Part shown: in pieces, positions 1 through 8,300 of the stretch
How the letters are laid out: every line of letters begins with the position of its first letter
How positions within the stretch are numbered: the stretch's first letter is position 1
Source of the DNA: CAZVFX01 sp964626565
GTDB taxonomy: Bacteria > Myxococcota_A > UBA9042 > CAIXZC01
Direction of reading: 5' to 3'
Assembly (NCBI GenBank): GCA_964626565.1
Contig: CAZVFX010000186.1
Span: forward strand, 1-10,770
DNA length: 10,770 nt
Notes under the pieces: generated by a model
The model's database searches: none
Told to the model about the DNA's origin: nothing
Seen by the model: the letters and a program-made list of their open reading frames with translations, nothing else
Position numbers and translations under genes: made by a program

Positions 1-1778
1 CCTAGACCGGACACGCACTCCCCCGCCGAGCAGGTGTCCCCCAGCGTGCAGGGGTCCTGGTCTTCGCACGGCAGGTTGTTGCCTACGAACACGCACCCCC
101 CCTCGACTCCTGGGTCGCATGAGTCATCCGTGCACGGATTGTCGTCTTGGCACGAAATCTGGACGCCGGCACAAATGCCGGCCGAGCAGTGGTCGGCGGC
201 GGTGCACTCGTTTCCGTCCGAGCAAGGCTCCTCGTTGTGATCGTGCTGGCACCCCAGGGCGGGGGAACACCAGTCGTCGGTGCACGGGTTCAAGTCGTCG
301 CAACTCTGCGCCTGGACGCCCGGCACACAAACGCCTTCCTCGCACCAATCGCCCAGGCTGCATACATCTCCGTCATCGCAGGAGCCGTCGGCAGGCACGG
401 CAATGCACCCCGAGGCGGGCTCGCACGAATCGGTCGTGCATGGATTACTGTCGTCGCAGTCCAATTCCGTCGGCCCCGGCAGGCAGAGCCCGAAGCCGCA
501 GGAATCATCCACCGTGCACAGGTCACCATCGTCACATACCAGGGAGTTGTTTGTGTATACACAGCCTGCCGCGGAATCGCAGGCATCTGACGTGCAGACA
601 TTTCCGTCATCGCAGGCGAGGACGGCTGGGCCCGTGTGGCAGACACTTCCCGAGCAGAAATCTCCCTCGGTGCAAAGATCGCCGTCCTCGCACTCTCCTT
701 CAACCTCGTCGTAGGAACATCCCGTCAACGGATTGCACGCATCCGCGGTGCACGGATTGGCGTCGTAGCACGGCAATTTGCCAAGCCCCGAAACACAATC
801 TCCATCCATGCAGGTATCGCCCAGCGTACACAGATTGTCGTCGCTGCAGGGAAGATCGTTGTAGCTGAATACACACCCCCCGGGGAACGCGGGGCTGCAT
901 GATTCATCAGTGCAAATGTTGCCGTCATCGCAGATCTTCGGGACGCCGGTACACTGGCCGCTGTAACACGAGTCTTCAACTGTGCATTCGTTGCCATCGC
1001 TGCAGGCGGCAAGATTGAATTCGTGGTAACAGCCGCTCTCCGGGTGACACAGATCATCCGTACAGGGGTCACCATCCCCACAGCCGAGTTCATCATCGCC
1101 GGGGAGGCACACCCCACCACCGCACTGGTCACCGAGCGTACACACGTTGCCGTCGTCGCAGGCGTCCTCGGTCGGCAGATGGACACACCCGAGTGCTTTA
1201 TCGCACAAGTCTTCGGTGCAGGGATTGCCGTCTTCGCATTCCAGGGGAGTCGGTCCTCCCTTGCATTCGCCGCTCACGCATTGATCGCCGGTGTTGCACA
1301 GGTTGTCGTCGACACATGGTTCGGAATTGAACTCGTGGCTACACCCTGCGGCCGGCACGCAAACATCTGTAGTGCAGCCGTTTTCGTCGTCGCAATCGAG
1401 TTCGTCCGACCCGGCGGTGCAGACGCCGCCCACACAGAGATCTCCCACGGTGCACGCATCACCATCGTCGCATTCCGCATCGGCAGGATCGTGTTGACAT
1501 CCAGTCCCGGAATCGCAGGAGTTTGTGGTGCACGGATCGTCATCGTCGCAATCCGTGGGAACACCTGTGCACTTCCCAGCCTGGCATCCGTCGTCCTGAG
1601 TGCACGGGTCACCATCGTCACACGGAGAGGAAACCGCGCTGAACAGACAGCCGGAGGCTGGCTGGCAACTGTCTGCCGTGCACGGATTCGCATCGTCGCA
1701 TCCCAGCCAGTTGGGACCCGGCTGGCACTCACCACCCTGGCAGAAGTCCTTGATGGTGCACACATTCTCGTCGGTGCA
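1..1778 (-). repeat. Gene 1 CTDC array: at least 23 units, cut by the window edge
   Basis: The array starts at Cys176 of gene 1 and alternates B and A units to the left edge. Units 3, 11 and 21 are 24 residues and units 12 and 22 are 28; all other complete units are 26. Unit 23 begins at position 68 and is cut by the edge. The register is identical to gene 3 as far as it is visible. Confidence 0.92.
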
Positions 1779-2303
1779 GTCGTTGCCGTCACCGTTGGAC
1801 CAGTTCTCCGGGTCTGCGGCCGGCACGCACTCCTTGCACGTGTTTATCGGGTGGACATCGCCCGCAAGGCGACACACCCCGTTGATAAGACAGTGGCCGG
1901 GCAAGACCTCGTGGCTGCACCCCCCTTCCTCCATGCAGGAATCCGCCGAGCACTCCATTCCGTCATCGCAGGAGAACAGTTCTCCCTCACACGCCCCGTT
2001 CAGGCACGTGTCCTCCATTGTGCACGGGTCGCCGTCGTCGCAGGGCTCGCCGTCTTCCCAACAGATCGGCAGTTCCGGCTCTTGAGATGAATCTGTTGAA
2101 GTCTCCCTGCTGTCGGCGTCCCGGCCCGAGTCGGCCCAGCCTGCATCAGCGACCTCCGGCGCTATCTCCCCGGACACAATTTCGCCGGAAACGACCAGCT
2201 CGGCCCGATTGACCTCTGCCTCCTGACCACCGCAGCGGGTGGAGAAGACGACGGCCGCCAACACCACCGGCCACACCGCGCACCGCACGTAGCTCAACTC
2301 CAT
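1..2303 (-). CDS. Gene 1: CTDC-repeat secreted protein, at least 767 residues (3' end outside window)
   Basis: ATG at 2301-2303 follows GGAGGTG at 2 nt (GGAGG at 4 nt), and the frame stays open to the left edge. Residues 8-22 form a hydrophobic signal ending VVFSTRCGG; Cys24 would be the lipid site, but Arg at -1 is a poor fit. A long acidic linker (25-80) contains VSGEI twice. There is no N-terminal CGDDGCGG module, unlike genes 2 and 3. A CTDC pair (88-129), a CLINGVC...NWSNGD module (138-172) and at least 23 CTDC units from Cys176 follow, in exactly the same length register as gene 3 (short unit 3; short/long pairs at 11/12 and 21/22). By analogy the gene should run about 1.4 kb past the edge through two more units and the C-terminal modules. 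Likely role: disulfide-rich rod-like surface protein; ligand unknown. Confidence 0.9.
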   Translation of the reverse strand, partial: MELSYVRCAVWPVVLAAVVFSTRCGGQEAEVNRAELVVSGEIVSGEIAPEVADAGWADSGRDADSRETSTDSSQEPELPICWEDGEPCDDGDPCTMEDTCLNGACEGELFSCDDGMECSADSCMEEGGCSHEVLPGHCLINGVCRLAGDVHPINTCKECVPAADPENWSNGDGNDCTDENVCTIKDFCQGGECQPGPNWLGCDDANPCTADSCQPASGCLFSAVSSPCDDGDPCTQDDGCQAGKCTGVPTDCDDDDPCTTNSCDSGTGCQHDPADAECDDGDACTVGDLCVGGVCTAGSDELDCDDENGCTTDVCVPAAGCSHEFNSEPCVDDNLCNTGDQCVSGECKGGPTPLECEDGNPCTEDLCDKALGCVHLPTEDACDDGNVCTLGDQCGGGVCLPGDDELGCGDGDPCTDDLCHPESGCYHEFNLAACSDGNECTVEDSCYSGQCTGVPKICDDGNICTDESCSPAFPGGCVFSYNDLPCSDDNLCTLGDTCMDGDCVSGLGKLPCYDANPCTADACNPLTGCSYDEVEGECEDGDLCTEGDFCSGSVCHTGPAVLACDDGNVCTSDACDSAAGCVYTNNSLVCDDGDLCTVDDSCGFGLCLPGPTELDCDDSNPCTTDSCEPASGCIAVPADGSCDDGDVCSLGDWCEEGVCVPGVQAQSCDDLNPCTDDWCSPALGCQHDHNEEPCSDGNECTAADHCSAGICAGVQISCQDDNPCTDDSCDPGVEGGCVFVGNNLPCEDQDPCTLGDTCSAGECVSGL
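69..848 (-). repeat. Second 10-unit higher-order block in gene 1 (780 bp)
   Basis: Units 13-22 (residues 486-745) span exactly 780 bp, from the Cys codon of unit 13 (846-848) to just before the Cys codon of unit 23 (66-68). The block ends in the same short/long pair, with EGGCVF in the long unit where unit 12 has PGGCVF. It is homologous in position to the block in gene 3. Confidence 0.8.
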
Positions 2304-2305
2304 CT

Positions 2306-2312
2306 CACCTCC
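2306..2312 (-). promoter_or_regulatory. Ribosome-binding site of gene 1
   Basis: GGAGGTG followed by AG and ATG; GGAGG is 4 nt from the start. It fixes the start just before the hydrophobic signal. Confidence 0.75.
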
Positions 2313-2360
2313 AGAACTTCACTCGGCGCCGGAACATCGACTCGTGCCTCCGGTCCAACC

Positions 2361-4988
2361 TCACCACTCCTCACACAAACCGGCCTGACACTGAAAGCCC
2401 GCCGGGCACGGCGGGATGCAGACCTGGCACTTCTTCGGGTGCTGCCCCGTCGGGTCACTGCCGCCATTGGTTCCACAGGTGTAGTAGTCCTCCTGGCTCC
2501 ACCAACCACAGGTTCCCGACATGGAATTGCAGTCCATGCAGTACGCTTTGCCCTGAAAGCACCAGAGGCTGTGGTTCTGGTAATCGCAACACCCCTCCCA
2601 ACTCAGTCCCTGACAACTGTTGTAGGAGGGTGTGTCATTCCCCAGGCACTGAGAAAGACCCTGTTTCACGCAGGACCCGTTGTGGCAGTACTCGTAGGCA
2701 CCGCAACTTCCGCAGCTCCCCTCGCAGCCGTCATCTCCGCATTCCTTGCCCCAGCAATCGGGTTCGCAAGTCCACTCGCAGAACCACTCACCCCAGGGAG
2801 CCGGGCCGGGGTCGCCCGGTTGACAGTCAAAGAAGTGCTCAGCCTCAAGCCAACCGCAATTGTAGCCTCCGACGCAGGTGAGCTGGCAGACGCACTCGCC
2901 GACACCCCACGGACAGTCCGGTCCATTTGCGCAATAGTAGAGGGTGTTGTCCAGCTCTCCGCAGCACCCCTCCCAGTCCAGGTCCCCGCAGTCGCTCGAC
3001 ACTGCTTGTCCTGCTGTCCCGCAGTCCCCCAGTGAGGCAGGATTCTGGCAGGCACTGCCCACGCAGTCCTGCCAGGGTGCGCAAGCGGAGCAATCGAAGT
3101 TGACACACTGACCTTGAACGTTGCAGACCTCGCCCCACCCACACTGCCCACAACTGCCTCCGCAGCCGTTGTCGCCACATTCCTTGCCCCCACAGTGGGG
3201 TTGGCAAGGCTGGCAAGTCCCGGATTCGCAGAACCAGCCCGCCGGCCCACAGGAGGCTCCATCACCAATGGGAGAATGCTGGCAACCGGACGCCGCCAGG
3301 CACAGATCAACCGTGCACTCGTTGTCGTCGTCGCAGTCCACGGTCTCGATCCCGACACAGAAGCCCCCCTCGCAGCTATCATCCGCGGTGCACACGCTGT
3401 TGTCGTCGCATGACCCCTGCTCATTGATGGGTACAATCTCGCAGGCTCCAGACGCCGGGATACACTCGACCTTCTGGCAGGTCGTGTCCTGAGGCTGGCC
3501 ACAGACAACAACGGTTGCCGGGTCTACCTCGCATCCCCAGTTGGCCGGATTCGGGCTGGACTGGTCGCAGACGAGAGTGCCGTTACAGAAGTCCTGATCA
3601 TTGAACTGGACACAATCGGCGTCATTTGAACAGGCACAAACGCCTGCGCCGCTCACACACTCGCCGTTGGCACAGTAGTCACCCTGGGTGCACGGGTTGG
3701 CGTCATCGCAGAAGCCCACCTTGTTCTGATGCTTGCAGCCGGTCGCGGGCAGACAGGAGTCGGTTGTGCATTCGTTACCGTCATCGCAATCGAGTTGCCC
3801 TGATCCTGACATGCAAACGCCATTGCTGCAGGAATCGCCCAGGGTACATGGATTGCCGTCTTCGCACGTAAAGGCGCTGGGTGAATGCACGCATCCGCCC
3901 GGTTCAAACGGATTGCAGGAATCGACCGTGCATATGTTGTCGTCGTCGCAGTCCTTCACCTGGCCGGCACACTGCCCGCCGGAACAGACGTCGTTCTCGG
4001 TGCACTCATTGCCGTCATCACACGGCCCGGCCCCGGGGACATACAGGCACCCCTGCACCGAATCGCACGAATCCGTGGTGCACGGATCGCCGTCATCGCA
4101 ATTCATCGCCGCTCCGGGAACGCAGACACCGTTTGAGCAGGCGTCGCCCTCGGTGCAGGGATCGCCGTCGCTGCATCCCGAATCCACCGGCTCGTGGATG
4201 CAACCAGCCCCCGCCTCACACGAATCGGCGGTGCACTGGTTGTCGTCATCACAATCCACGTCACCGACCCCGGATTGGCACTCGCCCTTCTTGCAGAAGT
4301 CTCCTTCCGTGCACGGGTCGCCATCGTCACAAGGCTGTGAATTGTCGGTGCTGGCGCACCCATCCTGAGGGGTGCACTGGTCGTCCGTGCACGGGTTGCC
4401 GTCGTCGCAGTTCAACTCGGAACCGCCGGGCTTGCACTCGCCGCCGCTGCAGAAATCACCGATAGTGCACTCATTGCCGTCGTCGCAATCGCCCCCCAGG
4501 TCGCTGTAGGTGCATCCCGAGTCAGGGTCGCAATCGTCTTCCGTGCAGGGATTCCCGTCGTTACAGTCCGTCACTTCTCCTTCACATTCTCCTTGCTCGC
4601 ATTGGTCGTCCTCGGTGCAGTCGTTTCCATCGTCACAACCACCCTCAACGTTCGTGTAAACACATCCGGTGTCGGGCTCGCACTCTTCCTCGGTGCAGGG
4701 ATTCCCGTCATCGCAGACCACCGGCTCATCACCGGTAACGCACTCTCCGTCAGAGCAGTGCTCTCCGTCGACGCACAGATCGCCATCATCGCAATCGTTG
4801 GAGTCGTCATTTGACCACTCAGTTTTGCTCACCGACGTCATGCACTCACGACAGAGGTTGCTTTGGTGGGTCGAACCCTCGTCGTAGCAGATCCCGTTGA
4901 TGAGGCACTTCCCCGGTTTCAACTCGAATTCACAGTCGCCATTGCCATCGCATTGGTCATCCGTGCAGCTCTTCTCGTCGTCGCAGGT
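2361..4988 (-). CDS. Gene 2, 3' piece: 875-codon remnant downstream of the premature TAA
   Basis: The frame is open directly after the TAA and carries the 15-unit array plus all C-terminal modules of the family. Gene-finding rules would start it at TTG 4920-4922 (853 aa). However, no ribosome-binding site precedes that codon, the start would fall in the middle of a conserved segment, and there would be no signal peptide, so a cytoplasmic product with about 15% Cys is unlikely to be functional. Treat this as the 3' part of gene 2 rather than a separate gene. The lack of frameshifts and of further stops says that decay, if any, has just begun. Confidence 0.45.
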   Translation of the reverse strand, partial: TCDDEKSCTDDQCDGNGDCEFELKPGKCLINGICYDEGSTHQSNLCRECMTSVSKTEWSNDDSNDCDDGDLCVDGEHCSDGECVTGDEPVVCDDGNPCTEEECEPDTGCVYTNVEGGCDDGNDCTEDDQCEQGECEGEVTDCNDGNPCTEDDCDPDSGCTYSDLGGDCDDGNECTIGDFCSGGECKPGGSELNCDDGNPCTDDQCTPQDGCASTDNSQPCDDGDPCTEGDFCKKGECQSGVGDVDCDDDNQCTADSCEAGAGCIHEPVDSGCSDGDPCTEGDACSNGVCVPGAAMNCDDGDPCTTDSCDSVQGCLYVPGAGPCDDGNECTENDVCSGGQCAGQVKDCDDDNICTVDSCNPFEPGGCVHSPSAFTCEDGNPCTLGDSCSNGVCMSGSGQLDCDDGNECTTDSCLPATGCKHQNKVGFCDDANPCTQGDYCANGECVSGAGVCACSNDADCVQFNDQDFCNGTLVCDQSSPNPANWGCEVDPATVVVCGQPQDTTCQKVECIPASGACEIVPINEQGSCDDNSVCTADDSCEGGFCVGIETVDCDDDNECTVDLCLAASGCQHSPIGDGASCGPAGWFCESGTCQPCQPHCGGKECGDNGCGGSCGQCGWGEVCNVQGQCVNFDCSACAPWQDCVGSACQNPASLGDCGTAGQAVSSDCGDLDWEGCCGELDNTLYYCANGPDCPWGVGECVCQLTCVGGYNCGWLEAEHFFDCQPGDPGPAPWGEWFCEWTCEPDCWGKECGDDGCEGSCGSCGAYEYCHNGSCVKQGLSQCLGNDTPSYNSCQGLSWEGCCDYQNHSLWCFQGKAYCMDCNSMSGTCGWWSQEDYYTCGTNGGSDPTGQHPKKCQVCIPPCPAGFQCQAGLCEEW
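3633..4793 (-). repeat. Gene 2 CTDC array: 15 units
   Basis: Same A/B alternation as in gene 3, beginning at the same residue number (181 of the full-length reading). Unit lengths are 26 except unit 3 (24), unit 10 (25), unit 11 (24) and unit 12 (28). Units 13-15 then lead straight into the CNGTL module. Compared with gene 3, the array is short by exactly ten units. Confidence 0.92.
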
Positions 4989-4991
4989 TTA
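4989..4991 (-). other. Premature in-frame TAA in gene 2
   Basis: The minus strand reads GGC ACC CCC TAA ACC TGC GAC. The same column is TAC (Tyr115) in gene 3 and TTC (Phe110) in gene 1, each 66 residues before the first Cys of the array. TAC or TAT to TAA is one base change. Confidence 0.9.
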
Positions 4992-5333
4992 GGGGGTGCC
5001 GGTGCACACACCCTCAACGCAGTCGTCGTCCATTGTGCACGGGTCCGAGTCGTCGCAAGGCTCCCCTGGCGAACAGGAGCCAGCTTCGCAGCTTCCGGCG
5101 AGGCAGCTTTTCCCCTCCGGACAACTACCGCAACTGCCGCCGCAATCATCGCTGCCGCACTCCTTGCCCTCGCAGGAAGGGATGCAGGTCCCATCCCCCG
5201 TCTTGGTATCTGCCTCAACTGCGTCCTTGGTGACGTCGGCGGGGGAACCAGGCTGCGTTTTGCCACCACACCCGCCGCAAACAAGGCCAAGGAAACAAAG
5301 CAATGCAATCAGCTCAGTCGATCTGAATACCAT
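4989..5333 (-). CDS. Gene 2, 5' piece: 114-aa truncated lipoprotein ending at the premature TAA
   Basis: This is the peptide made if the TAA is real and not read through: signal peptide, Cys22, acidic linker, one CGSDDCGG module and one CTDC unit. The start is ATG 5331-5333, chosen because it gives a clean signal peptide; GGAGG lies 10 nt upstream (5344-5348). An in-frame TTG at 5334-5336 has a better 7-nt spacing and would add one residue. An in-frame GTG at 5403-5405 overlaps the end of gene 3 and would bury the signal peptide behind 24 charged residues, so it is rejected. By itself the product would be a small secreted Cys-rich lipoprotein without the long repeat array. Confidence 0.5.
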   Translation of the reverse strand: MVFRSTELIALLCFLGLVCGGCGGKTQPGSPADVTKDAVEADTKTGDGTCIPSCEGKECGSDDCGGSCGSCPEGKSCLAGSCEAGSCSPGEPCDDSDPCTMDDDCVEGVCTGTP

Positions 5334-5343
5334 CAATTTCCAA

Positions 5344-5348
5344 CCTCC
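5344..5348 (-). promoter_or_regulatory. Ribosome-binding site of gene 2
   Basis: GGAGG lies 10 nt from ATG 5331-5333 and 7 nt from the in-frame TTG 5334-5336. The motif is strong but leaves the exact first codon ambiguous by one residue. Confidence 0.65.
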
Positions 5349-5363
5349 CATTCCCGAAACCTG

Positions 5364-5382
5364 CGGCCGTTTCCTCCGGCCG
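5364..5382 (-). other. Small GC hairpin between genes 3 and 2
   Basis: CGGCCG at 5364-5369 and again at 5377-5382 can pair across a 7-nt loop. There is no T run after it in the direction of transcription, so it is not a convincing intrinsic terminator. It could pause or stabilise the transcript, or be chance in GC-rich DNA. Confidence 0.3.
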
Positions 5383-5392
5383 GGCTCGCCAC

Positions 5393-8300
5393 CTACTTCA
5401 CGCAATCACCGTTCACGCACGCATACCCACCCGGACAGGGCGGTATGCACACCTGGCATTCTTTGGGGTGCTGTCCGCTGGGGTCCTCGCCCCCCGCTGT
5501 CCCGCAATCGTACCAGCCATCTGCCTGGACCCAACCACAACTCGGTGACACTGCCGGACAATCCACGCAAATCACGTCGCCGCCGTCGCAGTAAAGCATT
5601 CTGCCCTCAGAATCGCAGCAGCCGGCGTAATCGAGGCCGTTGCACCCGACGTAGCTGGCTTCATCGTACCCCTTGCAGTCGGTCAACCCCTCATACACAC
5701 AGATATCGTTCTCGCATGAGAAGCCATCCTGGCAGTCACCACAGGTGCTCCCACAGCCATCATCGCCGCAGTCCTTTCCGTCGCACTGCGGGTCACACAC
5801 CCACCAACCGCAGAACAGGTTCCCCCACGGGTCCTCCTGGGCGGGAGGGAATTCGCATTGGAACTCCGAATACCAGGAATCGTAGCCGCACACCTTGTAG
5901 GAAGGACACTCGACGTGGCACAGGCAGTTCATGTAGGCCCCGGGGCAGTCCCACCCCCACCCACAATAGTACAGGTCTCTGCCATCCCCGCCGGAGCAAC
6001 AGCCCTTGCTCGGCGTATCGTGACAATCCTCGGAAATCATATTGCCACTGGCGCACGATCCCATGGATTCCGGGTCGGTGCACACCCCTTCCACGCACTC
6101 CTGCCACGGGGCGCAGCCCACACACTCCTTGAAACACTTGCCGGTGTCACTGCAATAGTGGTCTTCGGCGCAGAATCCGCAGAAGCCCTCACAACCGTCG
6201 TCGCCGCAATCCTTGTTCTTGCAGTCCGGCGTACACACGACGCACTGGCCGGACTCGCACACCAGGCCTTCGCCGCACGGTGTGCCTTCCGGCAGGTTTG
6301 ACGCCTGACACTCGCCAACCGGGTGGCAGTAGTCCTCGGTGCACGGGTTCTCATCGTCGCACTCGATTGGCTCTGACCCCACGCACGCCCCGCCGTCACA
6401 GGCGTCTACGGTGGAGCACACACTGCCGTCGTCGCAGGCGCCTCCGTCATTTATCGGAACATACTCGCATTGCCCGGTGAAAGTCTGGCACTGGGATTTC
6501 TTGCACTCCGTGTCACCGCTGTCGTCGCAGACCACAATGGTCAACGGGTCGAGAATGCAACCCCAGTTAGCCGGGTTCTGGTCGGAAGTATCGCAGAACA
6601 GCGTACCATTGCACAGATTCCCGTCCTCCTGGTCCGAACAATCGCCGTCCACCTTGCATTCGCAGACATCCTGCCCGCTGGTGCACTCCCCGGCCTGGCA
6701 GTAGTCGTCGACAGTGCACGGTTCCCCATCCTCGCACAGCCCGGCCTGGGGCGGGAACTCGCAGCCCACGCCGGGCGTGCAGATGTCGTCGGTACACGGG
6801 TTGAAATCGGCGCATTGGAGGACACCCAGCCCGGCCCAGCACTCTCCCCCGGAGCACGTATCGCCCAGGGTGCAAGGATCGCTATCATCGCACGGCTCGT
6901 CATTGTCGACATGCACACATCCGCCCGGCGTGTCGGGATCGCAAACATCGACGGTGCAAACGTTGGCGTCGTTGCAGTCCTTCGTTACCCCGAGGCAGAG
7001 ACCGAAACTGCATTTGTCCTCTATCGTGCACTCGTTACCGTCGGCGCATGAAAGTTCGTTGAAGATGTTTGCACACCCGAGAACCGGGTCGCACAAGTCG
7101 TTGGTACACTGATTTTCGTCGTCGCAATCCAAGGCCCCGGCGCCCGAACCACACTGGCCCGCCGAGCACTGGTCGCCAACCGTGCAAATGTCCTCGTCGT
7201 CACATTCAGCGGTGTTGGGTACGTTTATGCATCCCACTGCAGGGTGGCACGAATCGTCAGTGCAGGGATTGAGGTCGTTGCAATCCGGGGCCTGAGCGCC
7301 GGGAACGCAGACGCCGTCAACGCACTCGTCCCCAGCGGTGCACGCGTCTCCGTCGTCGCAGGCTGCGGTGGAATTGGTGTAGACACATCCGGCCGCCGGC
7401 TGGCATTCGTCGTTGGTGCAGGGGTTCCCGTCGTCGCACTCCAGGACGTCGGTTCCCGCCGCGCACTGACCAGTGTGGCACAGGTCCCCAACCGTGCACA
7501 GGTCCCCATCATCGCACGGGGCTTCGGTGTACTGGTGCTGGCATCCCTGAACCGGGTCGCACAGATCGTCGGTGCATTGGTTGCCGTCGCTGCAATCCAG
7601 CTTCCCTTTGCCCGAGACACACGTTCCGTCCATGCAACCGTCTCCCAACGTGCACACGTCATCATCACTGCACGGCAGGTCGTTGGCCTGGAACACACAG
7701 CCGCCGGGTTTTTCCGGGTCGCAAGAGTCGGTGGTACACAGATTGCCGTCGTCGCAACTCTTGAGTTGCCCCACACAGGTACCGTCGGAGCAGGAGTCGG
7801 CTTCCGTGCACTCGTTGTCGTCCGAACAGGGCGCCTCGTTAAACGAATAGTGGCATCCCGAAAAGGGCCAACATACATCATCGGTACACTGGTCGCCGTC
7901 ATCGCAGTCCATGGCCTGGGGGCCCGGCTGGCATTGTCCGTCCTCGCAATAGTCGTTTTGAGCACAATCATCGCCATCGTCACAATCGAAGTCGTTGGGC
8001 GAGAACTGGCAGCCGTCTACCGGGTCGCAGGAATCGGTGGTGCAGGGGTTGCCGTCGTTACAGACCAGAGGTTCGAGGCCGGGCATGCACTCCCCGTCCT
8101 GGCACTGGTCGCCTTCCGTGCACGGATTGCCGTCGTCACAAGCGGCGCTGCCGGGCTGGTTGAGGCAGCCGGATTCGGGCGCGCACGAATCGACGGTGCA
8201 AGCATTGCCGTCGTCACAATCGGGCTCATCGGAGCCAGGCTGGCACTCTCCGTCGGCGCATGCATCGCCCAAGGTACACATGTTGCCATCATCGCACTCG

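Larger units (their letters stand above)
2361..5333 (-). pseudogene. Gene 2: 990-codon CTDC-repeat lipoprotein gene interrupted by in-frame TAA at codon 115
   Basis: Read from ATG 5331-5333 to TGA 2361-2363, this is a full paralogue of gene 3 in one unbroken frame except for TAA at 4989-4991. The N-terminus has a hydrophobic signal ending LGLVCGGC (Cys22 the likely lipid site), an acidic linker, a CGSDDCGG module (50-82) and the first CTDC unit, just before the stop. After it come the second CTDC unit, the CLINGIC...EWSNDD module (143-174), 15 CTDC units (181-567), CNGTL...NPANWGC (566-628), CGDNGCGG (710-743), CAPWQDC, a long GCC...CGW module (771-856), CGDDGCEG (856-888), a short GCC...CGW module (896-969) and a Cys-rich tail. 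The first 180 residues align to gene 3 with no gap, so the stop replaces an ordinary residue. There is no frameshift and no other stop in 990 codons. It may be a recent nonsense mutation, a sequencing error, or a gene expressed by readthrough. Confidence 0.8.

Noticed and set aside
119..868. + strand open frame (249 codons, Arg/Cys-rich)
   Set aside because: Antisense shadow of gene 1; Arg-rich composition with no motif.
1023..2090. Long + strand open frame (355 codons)
   Set aside because: Same antisense effect over the gene 1 array; low-complexity composition without a recognisable domain.
3633..4793. Gene 2 array shortened by assembly collapse of identical repeats
   Set aside because: The 10-unit blocks in genes 1 and 3 are clearly diverged at DNA level, so collapse is unlikely. 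Gene 2 also has its own unit sequences and a 25-residue unit 10. Long reads would settle it.
4920..4922. TTG as the true start of an independent 853-aa gene
   Set aside because: No ribosome-binding site and no signal peptide, and it lies inside a segment aligned to genes 1 and 3. The homologous region extends upstream through the TAA.
5364..5382. Intrinsic terminator between genes 3 and 2
   Set aside because: Only a 6-bp stem with no following T run, and a ribosome-binding site lies a few bases downstream.
4996..6132. Long + strand open frame (378 codons, Arg/Pro/Ser/Thr-rich)
   Set aside because: Antisense to gene 2's start and gene 3's end; composition is typical of out-of-frame GC-rich DNA.
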